Counted from the first letter of the stretch, positions 33,114-46,562 are shown. The stretch is 64,000 bases of DNA from Margaritispora aquatica (GCA_007644065.1 VJWN01000013.1:806001-870000), one strand, 5' to 3'. Notes: generated by a model from the letters alone, not told the origin. Numbers and translations are program-made.

Positions 33114-35070
33114 GTGTTCATCAGTCGAGTCATGGCAACATTCACAACCTCCAGTGAGCTGATAACTGTCCCAGCTCAAGACAAGCTATATCGCTACAAA
33201 CCACTCCTCCAAGCACACGATGCCATCCGACTGCTTCTTCTTGAGCCTCATGACGATCTCGAGGCTCCAGTCACCTGCTCGTTAATTGACGGTACATTGA
33301 GCCAATACGAGGGCGACATGATAGATCATTATACGGCTCTTTCCTACGTCTGGGGCGATGCATCGATCACTAAGCCGGTCGTGGTTGACGGCAAAGTGCT
33401 CCACGTCACTACCAATCTAGAATCAGCACTTCGACACATGAGAGATCCGAAAAGAAAACGTCTAATCTGGGCAGATGCAATATGCATCAACCAGGCAGAT
33501 AATGATGAGAAGAGCCATCAGGTGGCGCAGATGGCTCGAGTCTACGCAGTAGCACAGCATACAATAATTTTCCTTGGCGAAGGTAGCAATGAATCGGATG
33601 CACTCCTCACATCATTATCAAATAATAAGCTACAAGCCCATGATATCAACAAATCGTATCTCTACGACGGAGTTCTCAAAAGACCATGGTTCCAGCGAAT
33701 CTGGGTTTACCAAGAGCTGATGGCCTCTCGAGATCCTTGGATCCAATGTGGTCTGCTGAGAATAAGATGGAATACACTTGCATAGTTGCGAGAGTACATC
33801 AAGGGCGCCCCAAAGGGTGATAGCTGGAATGTTTTTTTTTCACTTGGTTCGTGAGAAGCAGCGCTTCCAAATGCATGACAATAAGGTGATTGAGAAGTTC
33901 AAGCTTGGTGATCTTATCCTTGATACATTGAATTCTCGGCGTGGGCTCGGTGTATATGACCCACGAGATATGCTTTTTGCACATACACCAATTCTATTCC
34001 AAGCTAAGGCAGTCTTAAAAAATAAATACCCTACTCTGATAGAAGTTGACTATACTAAATCTTGGGCAAAGGTGTACATTGATATAGTGGAATTTCACAT
34101 CTACAACCACTACGACTACCACAATCCTATGGATCCAAAATATGACGGCTTATTCCAAATCTTTTCTCATGTGGAATCACGTCGTCTATCGAGTAGAAAG
34201 GGCATTGGTCTTCCAACTTGGGTGCCCGATTGGACTTCATCAGGCATGCGCACGCCATATTGTCGACTTCGAACAGCGTATCCCTTTCTCCATCCTATGG
34301 AGCTGTATTTCGCACATGAGAATTGGACCCACAGACTATCCAGAAAATCGCACTTCTGTATCGATGGAGATAAATTCCTTTCTTCTGGGCTTTTGGGGGG
34401 TACTATAGTGTATATTTTCTCCATGATTGAGCAATCAGCGACCACATTTTCGAAATTCGAGCATACAGAATTCGAGATCTTAGAATCTATGACAGCCGCA
34501 ATTTTAAATCGTTGGTTGACAGAGTTTAACGCTGCAAACTCAAATTATTCCTATAGCGCATACAAAGAAGCTTTAACACTCGGTAACTCTACTAAGGACT
34601 TGATACTCTTGTGGCAATCATATGCTGAGAAGAAACCAAATAGTCTAAGAGGGCCATATAATTCTCTACTCGAACATCTCTACTTCCACGCTTTTGCGGA
34701 CATCAAAGGCAATATCAATTATCCTCGATTCCTGTACGGCAGGAGATTTGGTATCCTGGATTGTGAGGGTATACCTCAGCTCCTTGTCCTTGTTCCCTGT
34801 TCTACATGTGTGGGCGACCAGATCGTATGGTTTGATAAGGATATCAGGGTACCATTCATCCTCCGGCCACATATACCTGACCCCACTGAGGTTGATTTCA
34901 TTGCCGCTAGAGAGCAAAAACATATGGATACAACACCAGTAATTTCGCACTATGATTTCATTGGCGAGGGTTGGGTAGATTTCGAAGCTTTACTTGATAT
35001 ACAATGCTGGACTCGAGCATTTGATGGATACATGGCAAGCCTGGAGCGAAATCTGATTGTCCTCCATTGA
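33114..35070 (+). pseudogene. HET-domain (heterokaryon incompatibility) gene broken by a stop and a frameshift
   Basis: The first part (start 33114, or better 33132, MATFTTSSE) encodes a HET domain with the usual blocks: YTALSYVWGD, LIWADAICINQADNDEKSHQ, MARVYAVAQHTIIFLGE and RPWFQRIWVYQE. The frame ends at TAG 33783-33785, yet the codons after it still read as the same protein. A second lesion is at a run of nine T (33832-33840), after which coding passes to another frame and runs to 35070. The downstream part keeps the HET-6-like C-terminus: GRRFGILDCEG, VGDQIVWFDKDIRVPFILR and YDFIGEGWVDFEA. With only two lesions in about 640 codons the loss looks recent. I find no GT-AG intron that removes both. 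HET proteins trigger cell death when incompatible hyphae fuse; this copy should be inactive if the sequence is right. Confidence 0.8.
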
Positions 35071-37437
35071 GGACGACATAGTCTTAGAACAAAAATTAAC
35101 GAACTGAAATATACGGTCCTTAAACTACTGCTAGTCTTGACTGATTCTAAAAGCTACAAAGGAAAAGCGAGCAGATTGCTAACGATTTCAATTTCTTCTT
35201 AGAGCTTTGTTTTTATACAAGAACCGAGCCGCCTCTGTTCGATAGAGAATATAGTTTCAAATGACCTCGATAGCTAACTCTGTGTTTAGTATCAATATCC
35301 CACAAATTCAGTAACATTCCAGGGAGTATAAGCATTACACCACACGCAACAAGCCAAAGGCCTCAAAAATAGGAATGAAACAGCGCACGCGAACGACAGC
35401 ACAAGAATAACAACACCAAAAACCACTGGATCTGCCTCGTGCACACTTGTGCCTGTTCTGCAGAGCAAACAAATACAAACACAACCATACCCAAGCACTT
35501 AGAACAAAAGCTACCTTTCTGCGACATACTCTCTATTCCCCTCAAATCTGGTCAGATCTGGTCTGGTGAAGTGAGGATAGCGTCAAGGCAAATTATATCT
35601 GGATATCAGTCATAAACGAATTGTAAGGCCGTACGAAGCTGAGGATGAAGATGGCAGTAGACGAAAAAAGAGGAGAAGAGATAAGTGATAAAGAAAATAA
35701 GACATCAAAAAGAAGTTGGGGTAATGCACAGACAGAACAGATTGACAGCGACCTCATTTTGGCAGTGACGACTTGAGGAACGTGTGGACCAGAACAGATA
35801 TCTGCAAAAGGAAAAGGTGGGGAAAAGTGCCTCACCTTCCTTATTTCTATTCAACAAAGTCGAGAAACAACAAATCTGTCTGTCTCTAGACAATATTCTC
35901 ATCGAGGTCCCAAAAGAGAAGATAATGGCGGCAGGTATGTTTTATCTCGTTGCATGATAATCTTCAGCTAGATTCTTGGTAGGTAGCTATTTAGATATCA
36001 TTTTCAAAGCCAAATGCTCATCGATGTTTGAACAATGAATGTGAAGTAGGTAGCTAGCTTGAAGTGCCAGAGGTGGGCAAGTGGAAGAGCACAGGTTGTT
36101 TCAACACTTTACTCAAATTCTAACCTAAAGTCACTTTTGCCTCGCTTATTTTATAGTAAAGAAAAGAAAATATCCGTCAATCAACATTTCTACACATTGA
36201 TACCTCATGAGTGTATGATACATTAAACTAAACTACTATAACGATAAGCAAAAAACGAGACGTGAGGAAGTTATTTTATTCCACACAATCTAAGTTACCT
36301 AACCACTCAACCCACAAACAAACATCCAAGTACAACTACATTTTCTCCCTCTACATTGCCCTCTACATCGCCATCTCCTTCCCCTCCTTCTTATCACCAA
36401 AATTTCACAACCCAACACTATAAAAGCCCCCTCACATTCACACACGACACTGCACTTCCAGACCCAAGACGCTTAAGCAGTACGATCAGGAGCTTACGAG
36501 AGTGTACGATGGATGAATTGCAATAAAGGTCACACACACACACATACCCAAGGTTAAGCAAATAAGTCTTCTCACGCAAGAATAAAATTCCTATTTGTCC
36601 TTCCTACAATATGGCTTGACTTCAATTGAACATTCGCTATTGTCGCGTAGTCCTTGATTTGCTATCATATCCAGCACAGCACAGCAGATGGCAGCAAAAT
36701 AAAGCAAAGCAAAACAATACTACTTCGACAGCGGATAACGACGACAAAACACCCTCACACTGCCTCCTCCTCATGCCCGCCTTTCTTTATAACCTAACAC
36801 TCTCCCGTCCTCGTCTGATTTTAAGCCCTAGCTTATCCAAAAACAGCCTCGATTGAACATCAGGCGAAGATATCACATGTCTCCCAGCTAATATCCATGA
36901 AAAGGGGATGAAGAGGTCAAAGTCGGGGTTTATGATTGCAAACAAATCCACACCACACCTACCGGCCTCGAATCGAGAAGTGAAGTCAAGGAAACAAGAT
37001 CATTTCCATCTCAGGTTACTTGTCAACTACCATATGGTGATTATGAATAAAAGACAAGTGCAGAAGGTCCTCACATTGAAAGTGTCGCGTGACAAAGAAC
37101 GACACAAGGCTAATTTACTAGGTAGGTGATTGAACTCGATAACTTTGCAAGTCATCTGATGAAGTCTTCTTAAATCGTATCGAAAGACTCAAAACATACA
37201 GAGTGAATAAACAAATGAGAAAGTTAAGGGTATGCCCGCGTGCTCGCATCAATTCCATGCTATGTAAACATCTGCACGCTTCGCAAAAGCTTCTCCTTTG
37301 CTCAACCCAGCCTCAGCGAACTAATATACAGCCAGCCGTGTCCCCAGCCCAACCTCATTCTCTTCTCACTTCAAATCTCTCCAACCTTGGACCACCCCAT
37401 CTAATATCTATTCCACTCATCCCAACTCTACTACAGC
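35071..37437. other. 2.4-kb intergenic region, no recognisable gene
   Basis: Low-complexity patches occur, including a CA run near 36533-36545 and CT-rich stretches. Frames below 100 codons on both strands show no domain, good start or splicing pattern. Part is the 3' flank of PDA1. Confidence 0.4.
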
Positions 37438-38890
37438 TTAATAATAGTAGTTCTCATCTGGTGTTCGTCCACGCATGAATTGTGGCTCACTTCCTCTAAC
37501 ATAGATATCCTCATACAAGATCTTTGGCGTCGACTCTGGGGCAACCATTTGCTCGGCCTCAGCAACCTCCTTGTCAACAGCCGCACGTGCCTCCTTGTCG
37601 ATAGTCTTGAGCTCTTCCTCGGTGGTGACGTTCCATTCAAGGAGCTTCTGCTTGAGACCGGCGATAGGATCCTGGGTAGAACGCATGCGCTGAATCTCCT
37701 CACGGGTACGGTAAGTGGTTCCTGGATCGGACATAGAGTGACCTCCATATCTGTATGTGACGTATTCGAGGACGAGAGGACCGTGGCCTGCGGTTGTGTA
37801 ATCACGTCCATACTTGACGGCTGCCTTCACGGCGAGGACATCCATTCCATTGACCTTAAGACCTGGGATGTATTGTCCACGCTTGTAGTAATCGGTAAGA
37901 GCGGATGATCGGTTAGCGGCGGTACCCATTCCATACTTGTTGTCTAGTATTGTTAGCAGCCGTATGCAATGTACTAGCACAAGTCGAACTTACTTTCACA
38001 ACCGAATAGAACTGGCAAGTTCCAGAGCTTAGCCATGTTGAATGCCTCAAAGACTTGACCCTGGTTGGAAGCTCCATCACCATACAGAACTACGGAAGTG
38101 TTCTTGTTTCCGTTGTACTGATGTGCGAAAGCGAGACCAGCACCGACTGGCACCTGAGCACCAACGATACCGTTTCCACCATAGAATCCCTTTGCGAACA
38201 TGTGCATAGATCCTCCCTTTCCGTACGCAATACCCTCGCGACGGCCCAAAAGCTCACCAATAATCGACTTGACAGAGGCTCCACGCATCAGAGCAAAGCC
38301 GTGGCATCGGTAAGCGGTGATGATATCGTCCTCCTTGGTGAGAGAGTGCTCAATTCCAACAGCAACGGCCTCCTGACCAGTGGACAAATGACAGAAACCA
38401 CGGATCTTCTTCTCCTTGTACAGTCTGTCTGCAGCCATCTCCATGCGGCTATTGAGGCATTAGTTTCCAGCTCCTCGTTGATTCCAATTGGAATTGCCTG
38501 CTCTTACCGGACGGAGACCATATCGTGGTACATCTGCTTCAGCTCCTTCTTGGTGGTGTCCATGGTGTATGATGGTGGGTCGAGCTCGTAGGTTTCGAAG
38601 CTCTCATCGGAAAGAGTGACTTGGAATGGCTTATCATCCTCCTGTACAACACGGTCAATTAGCATTGAGATCCATCAATCCATATCGCCTGCCATCTGCC
38701 AGTATTCTCAGGAGAAGAGCGATTGATTCGCGACGGTATAGGGAAGTCTCCGTACCTCTGGAACTGCATCTTTATCTGCATGCGCACTCGCTGCGTCTGT
38801 TGTGACGGTACGCTTTGCAAGAGCAGATTTAGAGAATGCTGAACTCCTCAGGGGAGCCGCACGGCTGGTCCTTAATGCCCTCGAGAACAT
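37438..38890 (-). CDS. PDA1: Pyruvate dehydrogenase E1 component alpha subunit, mitochondrial
   Basis: Four exons on the minus strand (38890-38756, 38641-38508, 38448-37994, 37943-37438) give 409 residues. A basic presequence ([20 protein letters not shown]...KRTVTT) targets the matrix. The E1 alpha core shows [16 protein letters not shown], the [16 protein letters not shown] substrate-channel motif, and the thiamine-diphosphate site from GDG (residue 213) to NNK (about 243). It also has the regulatory loop [12 protein letters not shown] (about 305-315), which holds the serine phosphorylated by PDH kinase in other eukaryotes. Length matches yeast Pda1 (420). It pairs with E1 beta in the complex that turns pyruvate into acetyl-CoA. 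Confidence 0.96.
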
Positions 38891-39723
38891 TTTGATGTTG
38901 TGGAGGAGAGTGGAGGATTGAAGGAGTGAAGGGAGAGAATTGAAGCTTGAATCTCAAGACGGAGTCCGGTTCGGGCGTTCTCGTGGAAGAAATGTTGGCC
39001 GTTGGGATGCACATTTTGGCACTAAAATTGGCGACAGGGGTGAGGTCGGACAATTGCTGACTGCTGATTCACGTGATCTGACACTCACTTCAGCCTCAAT
39101 AAGGTACTTATATTTCATGCTTTGATGAACATTTTATGATTATTACCGAGACAAAACAGTAGATATGCGATAGTTATCAGATTTCATGTCGTTTTTCACT
39201 GTTGGTTGGATGGTTGAGGATTGTATACAAGTGCAAGTGACCTTTGTTGCGGCTCATTATCTTTATCTAAGGTTCCCAACTTTCACCAACCCCTTGGTAT
39301 ACCTTTTATATGCAAAGTACGACGGATTCAAAACGGAGGAATAAATATGCATTTGTATGCAAGAGTTGCGAAAAGAAAGTTTGAAAAGCAACTTCATCAC
39401 CATAAAATAAACTACAGCAATAAAAACTACCATCCGGAAATACTAAACTCAATCAATCTTGATAACGTAAAGAAGCCGGGAAGAAAAGATGGAGGTTTAA
39501 ACAAGACAGAGCCAATTTTTACCTAGCTCAAAAATGTTCGACAAGCAGATGGTGATGAAGAGCTGAATCTACTGAGTCAGAGAAGTTCAAATTCAATCTT
39601 GTAGTCATAATACAATATGCATGTTCGCCTCAAAAGCAAACTACCTCCGCCGACTCAATGCAGCATTAAAACGCCTTTCCCTGATTCCGTCCCCCATAAT
39701 ACCACAACCCAAATGAAGCACGC
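38891..39723. other. Intergenic region between PDA1 and HAT1
   Basis: Contains the PDA1 promoter and HAT1 3' flank. No gene is recognised; the 101-codon frame at 39221-39526 has no features. Confidence 0.4.
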
Positions 39724-41382
39724 TCACGCAGCGACCTTGGCCTTCTTTGCCACAGGCTCCTCTTCATCCTCTTCATCATCGTCATCCTCATCGTCCGGAC
39801 TCGACCGCTTCCCATTTCCATTTGTCTTCGTAGTCGTCTTTGGTTTCGCCCCCGAGCGCTCATCCAGGGTCCTTAGTAACCGAGAGTAGTCGCCTTCAAC
39901 ACCATCAAGTGTCTGGTCCAATTTCTCTATCCTCTCCACACGATCAAGCTGTATCAGAGTATCCTTATTATGCTTATAAAGCCTCTTCTTGACCCAAAGT
40001 TGCCAGAGATGATATTCGTGCTCGTTGGCTCGTGATTCTGCATCCTTGCCTTTCTTCCTTTCCTGCTCGAGCAATAGACATTGCCTCACGCTTTCGGGTA
40101 TCAAAGAAAGTAGTTGCATTTCGACTACACGGTAATATTGTCGTGGCGAGATCTTCATCTTCCGTCTTATCTTTTCCGTAGTTTCGAAGTCGATAATGTC
40201 TCGTGGTACTGGTCCCTTCGATCTAGGCATTGCCGCATTATTAATTCTCAAGGCCATAAATTCTGGGTCGGTCCTTAACCGAGCTAGGTCATTGAGATCT
40301 CGCATGTCATCAAACGCTTCATTTGGATCCTCAACAGTGATTTCAATGGTCTGCTTTTCCTCGAGGTAGTAATCAAATATCGCATTGTAGAAGCGAGAGC
40401 CAACACCTGCGCCCTGGAAAGGTGGGAGGATGATGAACTGTGATATCCGCGACCGACAAGGGAGAGATGCAAAAGTTGATTCTTCTTGGAGTGGGAAATC
40501 GAAATTGAGATTTTTGGGTCGAGCATCGCGCGCTAGAGGTTGAAAGTAGAAGTATCGATACACAGTTGAATATCCCATGAAAACGTATGGGGACACCTCT
40601 GGTTGCACTTCCGGCTTTTTCTCATACAAGAAGAAAATTGTCCATCGGTCGAGTGCTGGGTCCTGAAGCTCAATAAATGTTCCTCCTTCGATGAAAAATG
40701 GGACAAGTATCTGCATGCGTTTGATCATTTGTTGCACTGCCATATCTGCTAGATTGCCCTTCCAGACCTCTAACGTTCGGTCGCCAGCTTGGATTGTCTT
40801 CCATAACTCTCCAGGTGGTGTCCAAGATGCGGTGGTTGCAATAGCTGCTTCATAGGCGGAAGACTTTTCAAACGCAGCTACAAGCTGTTAGCACGAAGGC
40901 ATCAATATTCGAGCATTTCCCTACTCTTAGGTAAATATGGTTCCAGGACAGCCTTCAAATCCGTTGGTGCAGTTTCTCCTATCGCTTTAAACTTCTTTGT
41001 GTATTGTATCTGAAGGCCAGGGCGCATATCGCATGCATTGAAGCGCAAGTTCACTTTCAGTCCTTGATATCCGAATATCCTTTCATCGTCGCCGAACACT
41101 GAGTATGTCATCGCAGGGTTGAATGTATGCAGCGTCCTTGGACCTCCAATCGAGGGAGTAACGAGGGAGATATGGACGGCATCGTTGGATTCGGTAGACC
41201 CTGTAGTACTTGCGATTAGTACTTGAAATTCTAAAGGACTTCGCGATGGTTGCGCTATCGAATCTAGATTCCAAAATGTGCTGCCAAGCTGAGACAATTT
41301 CTGTTTGCGCCTGAAGGGATAGAGGCAGCTATGGGGGAGAAGGGGAATCCATGTACATACAATCTGCGTGTTCGTCTGCCAT
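39724..41382 (-). CDS. HAT1: Histone acetyltransferase type B catalytic subunit
   Basis: Three exons on the minus strand (41382-41361, 41200-40925, 40877-39724) give 483 residues. The first exon is only 22 bp (MADEHAD) and joins to make a Trp (DWSTESNDAVHISLV), which lines up with the conserved W..ANEA/NDA start of the family. The long open stretch between 41200 and 41297 is intron. The GNAT acetyl-CoA site is QGAGVGSRFY (about residue 254), and the conserved acidic loop VEDPNEAFDDMRD follows. The Hat1 N-terminal domain shows YSVFGDDERIFGYQGLKV. The tail is an acidic run and KKAKVAA, probably nuclear targeting. Hat1 acetylates new histone H4 on Lys5 and Lys12 with its partner Hat2. Confidence 0.95.
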
Positions 41383-41823
41383 GATGTACGATTGAGATAT
41401 AAAGTGAGAAAAATGAGTGGTGAAGATCAACCTGATGTCAGAACTTGATTGAGAGCACTCAAGAAAGTTCGTGATGGATCGCGTAAAGTTGAAGTTCGCG
41501 TTACTGTATGCGCGTTGCGGGAACTTGACAAGGGGCGCCGATCTCCACAAGGCTGAGATGGAATCTGTCACTAGCTAGGTAGGTAGGTAGGCAAGGCAAG
41601 GTACGGTAGCTAAAGTAAACTATTGACCACCGAAAAAGCATTCAACCAGGGGAAAGGGAGAGAGATCAGAGACAACACCATTTCGACAAACGTAACCAGG
41701 AATTCTGGCTAAAGCTCAAGAACGCACTATCCCCCGCCACGAAATCTCGAGATGAATCGGTAGCAGCGCATTCAATTGCTGTCGTGGAAATAAACCTTGG
41801 AAACCAGAACAAGGAGTAGCAAG
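41383..41823. promoter_or_regulatory. Divergent promoter region between HAT1 and the ZIP transporter
   Basis: The two genes point away from each other over about 440 bp. A short AGGT-type direct repeat (about 41576-41606, TAGGTAGGTAGG then GCAAGGCAAGG) is the only repeated structure. Confidence 0.45.
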
Positions 41824-43196
41824 ATGTTGGACGGACTTTTTATGTTGATGGGCTTGAGCCTGGTGATGGCATTGGCGTAAGTAAAGTTGGGGAGAGGTTA
41901 TGTGTCCAATTACTAAATGATCTGTAGCTCCTTTTTGGCTGGCGCATTACCTCTGTCCATGACCTTGTCATCGTCTCAATTGCGGCTAATTTCTACGATT
42001 GGGATGGGAGTTTTGGTTGGAACATCTTTGATTGTTATTATACCCGAGGGGATCGAAGCAGTCTATACTTCTGGGGAAGTTGGGCATTTACATGCAAGGA
42101 GAGGGCAATTGCAGAGCAGAGGATTGGAAGTGAAGTGGCTACATGGTGTTCACTCAGTGATGAGGAGAGATGCTTTTATAGTCGCCAAAGCCGAGGACCT
42201 CAATCCTCTGAGTATTACATCTCGAGTTGTCCCAGGAGAAGGAGGAGTACAAGCTCCTGGTACTGGAGAGATGAAGATTGCTGTGGAGGGAGCCACTCCG
42301 ACCACCGAATCACCTGTATCGAAAGAAACAGAAGCCCCAAAGCTTGGGGACACTCCACATGGCGATGCCGACCACAACGAAGATCATAGCGACCCTCCGA
42401 CTTTCTACATCGGATTCTCACTCATTCTAGGATTCATCCTCATGTTCTTGATTGACAAACTACCACGTCATGCTTCCGAGCATATTACTCTCGCGGCGCC
42501 TCCACGACACATCTCCCTTGACAATCTATCACAAGATCTTCGTACATCCACCTCAGACGAGGAATCAGAATCATTCTTACAATCTCTCACCCCAACTCCC
42601 AAGCAGAGCCGCTCACTAGCTACGACCACAGGATTGGTCATTCATGCCGCAGCAGACGGTATCGCGATGGGGGCTTCGGCGTCGACGTCGAACACGAAGC
42701 TAGGATTTATCATTTTCGTGGCGATAATGGTGCACAAAGCCCCTGCAGCATTTGGACTTACATCCGTCTTGTTGAAGCAGGGACTCAGTAAACGAGCGGC
42801 ACGAGGACACCTGATTATCTTCTCACTCGCTGCGCCGTTTGGTGCTCTCACTACCTGGTTGTTGGTGAACATACTGGGAGGAAGTCACATGGAAGATGCA
42901 AGAGGACAGTGGTGGACGGGCATGCTACTTTTGTTTTCTGCTGGGACATTCTTGTAAGTCTTGTTTTCGCCAAATTCATGATTCCAAACGTAGCTAACAG
43001 TCCTAGATACGTTGCGATGCACGCGATGCAAGAGGACAACAACGCCGATCACTCACACAGCAGCAGTCTAAACGGCTTCTCAGACATGGGATCTGGGGTA
43101 CAGAGGAAAGCGACCAAGCCTCAGATGAGAGACACATTGGCTGCAGTAGGAGGCATGTTACTTCCGTTGTTGACACAATTGGGACATCATCATTGA
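41824..43196 (+). CDS. ZIP-family divalent metal transporter (ATX2/ZIP9-like)
   Basis: Exons 41824-41876, 41928-42953 and 43007-43196 give 422 residues. The protein opens in a membrane segment (MLDGLFMLMGLSLVMALASF) and has the ZIP hallmark helices GLVIHAAADGIAMGASAS and MVHKAPAAFGLTSVLL, whose His residues form the metal site. Between helices 2 and 3 is a long loop with an HxDxDHNEDH cluster, likely metal-sensing or binding. The C-terminus has YVAMHAMQEDNN and ends LGHHH. The short HAAADG helix and overall order match the ZIP9/Atx2 branch, whose yeast member works in Golgi manganese homeostasis. Zinc versus manganese cannot be decided here. Confidence 0.92.
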
Positions 43197-44004
43197 TTTT
43201 CTGTTCATGTACGATGTGGGTGATGTGATGTGACCTGATGTGAAATGATATCTATACCTTTGTGGAGGTTGAATTTTGGCGGGTTTTACCAAACAAGCCT
43301 GGAGCAAGGCGTTCTTCCTCCCTATGCTGGGATTGATTTATGGGAGTTCTGCTGGGATTCGGGGAGGTGGACTATGTGTACGATGATGAAATTCAATCAA
43401 CTAGATCTAGATCTGATATTTCTATTTTGAAAGGATTTCGCTTACATGAAGTTTCGTCTCCTTTTTTGTTTGACATTGAATTGCGACCTTCTCATAATGC
43501 AGTCAGCGAAATGTGCTAGTCGTGAGTACACGTTCAAGAAAAAGTGGATGTGTCCCTCAACCTCCATGTTCACCACCATACCACACATTCAGATCCCTTA
43601 CCTCACCATCTAGCCGATGCTCACATACTCACACTCACACTCCGCACATTCTCACAAGCTCACCATCAATGATTCAAGAAACCAGATCTCGTATCAAATC
43701 CTCCCGGTTTGACCATACTATTGAAATCTATTCCGAGATACGAGGGAGACTAGGTAGATACGAAACACACCTCTTCCTCTGCTTCCCTCTCCCCTCTCCC
43801 TCCCACTCGACTACTCGTAGGAGGCAAGGAACCGTATGGGAGCCCCTCCTCTCCCCTCCCTTCGATCACGACATGCAACCCTCCCACAGAGGTAAGGCTC
43901 AAATCCCAAGGGATCAATGACGCCTTGCAGACTGGCTGTCTGGCTGGCTTGCGGGCGGGCCGGTGCGTGTTTGGTATTTACGAAATATGTGTACTTCTAA
44001 TAAC

Positions 44005-44066
44005 GAGGGAGAGGGAGAGGGAGAGGGAGAGGGAGAGGGAGAGGGAGAGGGAGAGGGAGAGGGAGA
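44005..44066. repeat. Hexanucleotide array (GAGGGA), about 10 copies
   Basis: Near-perfect purine-only hexamer array. Strand-asymmetric GA tracts of this kind can form triplex structures and are often length-variable. Confidence 0.9.
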
Positions 44067-45368
44067 TGGACCTGGTTTAGCTAGCGAGGTAATTATATGA
44101 TGCTATACTATCATGGCAATCTTACATGAGTGGATGCGAACTCAGGTACTCGAGTAAGTGAAATGAATGTCTGAATCAGTGGGATCTTGATACGAAGTCA
44201 GGTGTGTACACTTATTCGTAAGATAAGGTACCCCGACTTGGCCATCTTCGTACTTGGGCTAGAGGTAGTCATTACTCGCGAGGATGGATGTGCCGCTATA
44301 CTTTAGTAGGTAGCAATGCCCTCCCTCCCTACCTGTTGATATTGTCGTGAGTAGAGGCGGTAAAGTAAGTTCGGCTTGGTATAATCCGTTCTATATACAG
44401 TATGTTGAAATAGAATGAAACGAAACGATCGAGAGACAAAGTTAGAATACGACTAGAAAGAAGTCTACCTACATGGATAGCAAAGGTTGGCTGGCTATCA
44501 TGTCATGTTTCGATCGTGAGCTCAGATGAATGAATGAATGCGGTTGAAAAAGAGAGAAAAAAGAGAGAGAGAGAGCTCAAAGCGTACCCGGTCTCAGGTT
44601 TGGAGTTGAGCGGAGGGGACTGAGAGTGAGTGAGGGCGAAGAAGGACAACATGACCGGAAACGCGCTTCTTGGAACACATGAGTGGAGACTCCTTTCGTA
44701 CGCAGGCAGGGCACTATTCTCGAAATTCTCGTTGCCCCTGAATCACCTCATTCTTGCAAAGTTCGAGATTTGAAATCACATCACATCACGCACCAGACCA
44801 GCGGGGTGGCAAGGCAAGCGGAGATGCTGAATCGAAAATGCCATATGTACGGGAGGGAGGTAGGGGACTACGGGGACGGCGATGATCTCGTGCGCGTGTG
44901 CGATTCTCACTCGCTGCTCCGTCGGGGGTGCTTGGTACCTCTGTATGATTTGGTAATGTCAGGGCGACTGGGATGTGGAGGGCGATGAGGAACCAGTCAG
45001 CTGTGTGAAAGGAGGAAGAGTGGTGAGGATGGGTGGGTTGTGTCGGTGGAGGCGAAACGTCTCGGATGGGCCAAGGCTGAGGGCTGAGGGCTGAGCTGAA
45101 GATGAAAAGATGAATGGGGAAGAGAGAGAAGGGAGAGGAGGGAGGAGATATGTTCTGTCATTGTCAAGGGAGAGAGAGAGGGATGTGAAGGAGAGCGCAA
45201 AAGAAAAGAAAAGAAAGGATGAGGGAAAAAGTTAAGGTGGTCTGATCTAATCTGATGTATGTATTGTATCAGGGTATTTTGGATGGTTTGAGTGGTTAGA
45301 GGTGAGATGAGGGTGAGATGGGAGCAGGAGAGCGGTGAGTATGAGGATATCAAGCTTGTGGTATGATG

Positions 45369-45392
45369 CAGTACAGTACAGTACTGTACAGT
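45369..45392. repeat. GTACA-type palindrome
   Basis: GTACAGTACTGTAC within this stretch is a perfect 14-bp palindrome embedded in a short run of CAGTA repeats. Function unknown. Confidence 0.55.
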
Positions 45393-45761
45393 ATAGTTAG
45401 TACGTTAGTGTATGTATCTATTTTGAATAGAAGGTAAGGAAGTGTCCCGAGGAGGTGAGTGAATGTTGGTTTGGATTCGCTACTTTGTCCAAGCTAAGGT
45501 AAGATGGGTAGCCAAACTTAAGGTACCAAACTATTCACGATTCTCCTCTCACTTGAGGTCCACCATGTTTTCATGTTTTGTACAGTAGTATGACACGACC
45601 ATCTCCCTCTCCCCCTTTCATATCCTGCCATGTGTAACGAGTAGATGGACATCAACGGAATTTGGACTCGAATCATCAGCACCACAGTCACACTCACATA
45701 CCACAACCACACATAAATACCGTGACTATTGAATTGCTACCTTACTTGCTACTTCAGTGTC

Positions 45762-45824
45762 TATGTGTTATGTGTGTGTATGTGTGTTATGTGTGTGTGT
45801 GTGCGTGCGTGCGTGCATGTGTGC
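45762..45824. repeat. TG / TGCG microsatellite
   Basis: An imperfect TG-repeat passes into TGCG units, interrupted by TGTTATG and TGTATG. Confidence 0.85.
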
Positions 45825-46077
45825 TCCGGAAGTCTCAATTTATTGCGAATACAGGACACTCCCCCTCCCCCTCCCCACCCCCTCTGGTCCCTCCCATTCC
45901 CCTAGCTTCGTCTCATCATCCAGGTCATTCCCAAGTAGAGTGAAAGTAGCCAGTCTTCTAGTGCAAAGTCCAAATAGATATCAAACATTTCCCAGCATCA
46001 AGCTTGCCTCCATCACCTGCCATTATTCACGCCGAACTTTCTGTCTCTCCTGAACAATCCATTCCATTGTCTCTTGT

Positions 46078-46117
46078 ATGATATGGTATGGTATGGTATG
46101 GTATGATATGGCATGGC
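46078..46117. repeat. ATGGT pentanucleotide microsatellite
   Basis: Four exact GGTAT units flanked by variants GATAT and GGCAT. Confidence 0.85.
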
Positions 46118-46562
46118 ATTGTTGAACGCATTAACCTGTACCGGATGATCGTTTGCATCCATCCATCCTTTTTTAAACGCCCAAAAATACATGCAGCCTC
46201 TCAAGCCTCAAGCCCCCGTCCTGCCGTTGCCGATGCCGATATTCTTCGACTGTATCCCTGAAGAAACCAAGCCAAACTACCTCAACTACCTCAACTACCC
46301 TACCTACAGTAACGACCAACCTTACCACCAACCTACCTTACCCACCCATCGCTCCTTGCCAGGCCAGACCAAACCACCACCACCACCAGACCAGACCGTG
46401 CAGACCTGACCTAACCAGACCAGCCAGCCAGCGATTTCCCACGCCCACTCCCACCCACTACCCACTATCCAACTACCTCCACCACTCACTGCTGCTTGGT
46501 CAGAAAACGGGACGCAAGACGCAGACGCAGACGCAGACACAGAAAGGAGAACGAGTGTATGA

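Noticed and set aside
33132..33841. An intron that would remove the TAG and the T-run shift in the HET pseudogene
   Set aside because: No GT-AG pair spans both lesions while keeping the conserved sequence between and around them.
41201..41297. In-frame N-terminal extension of HAT1 exon 2 (LSQLGSTFWNLDS...)
   Set aside because: A splice from the 22-bp first exon creates the family's conserved Trp and start; the extension has no family match.
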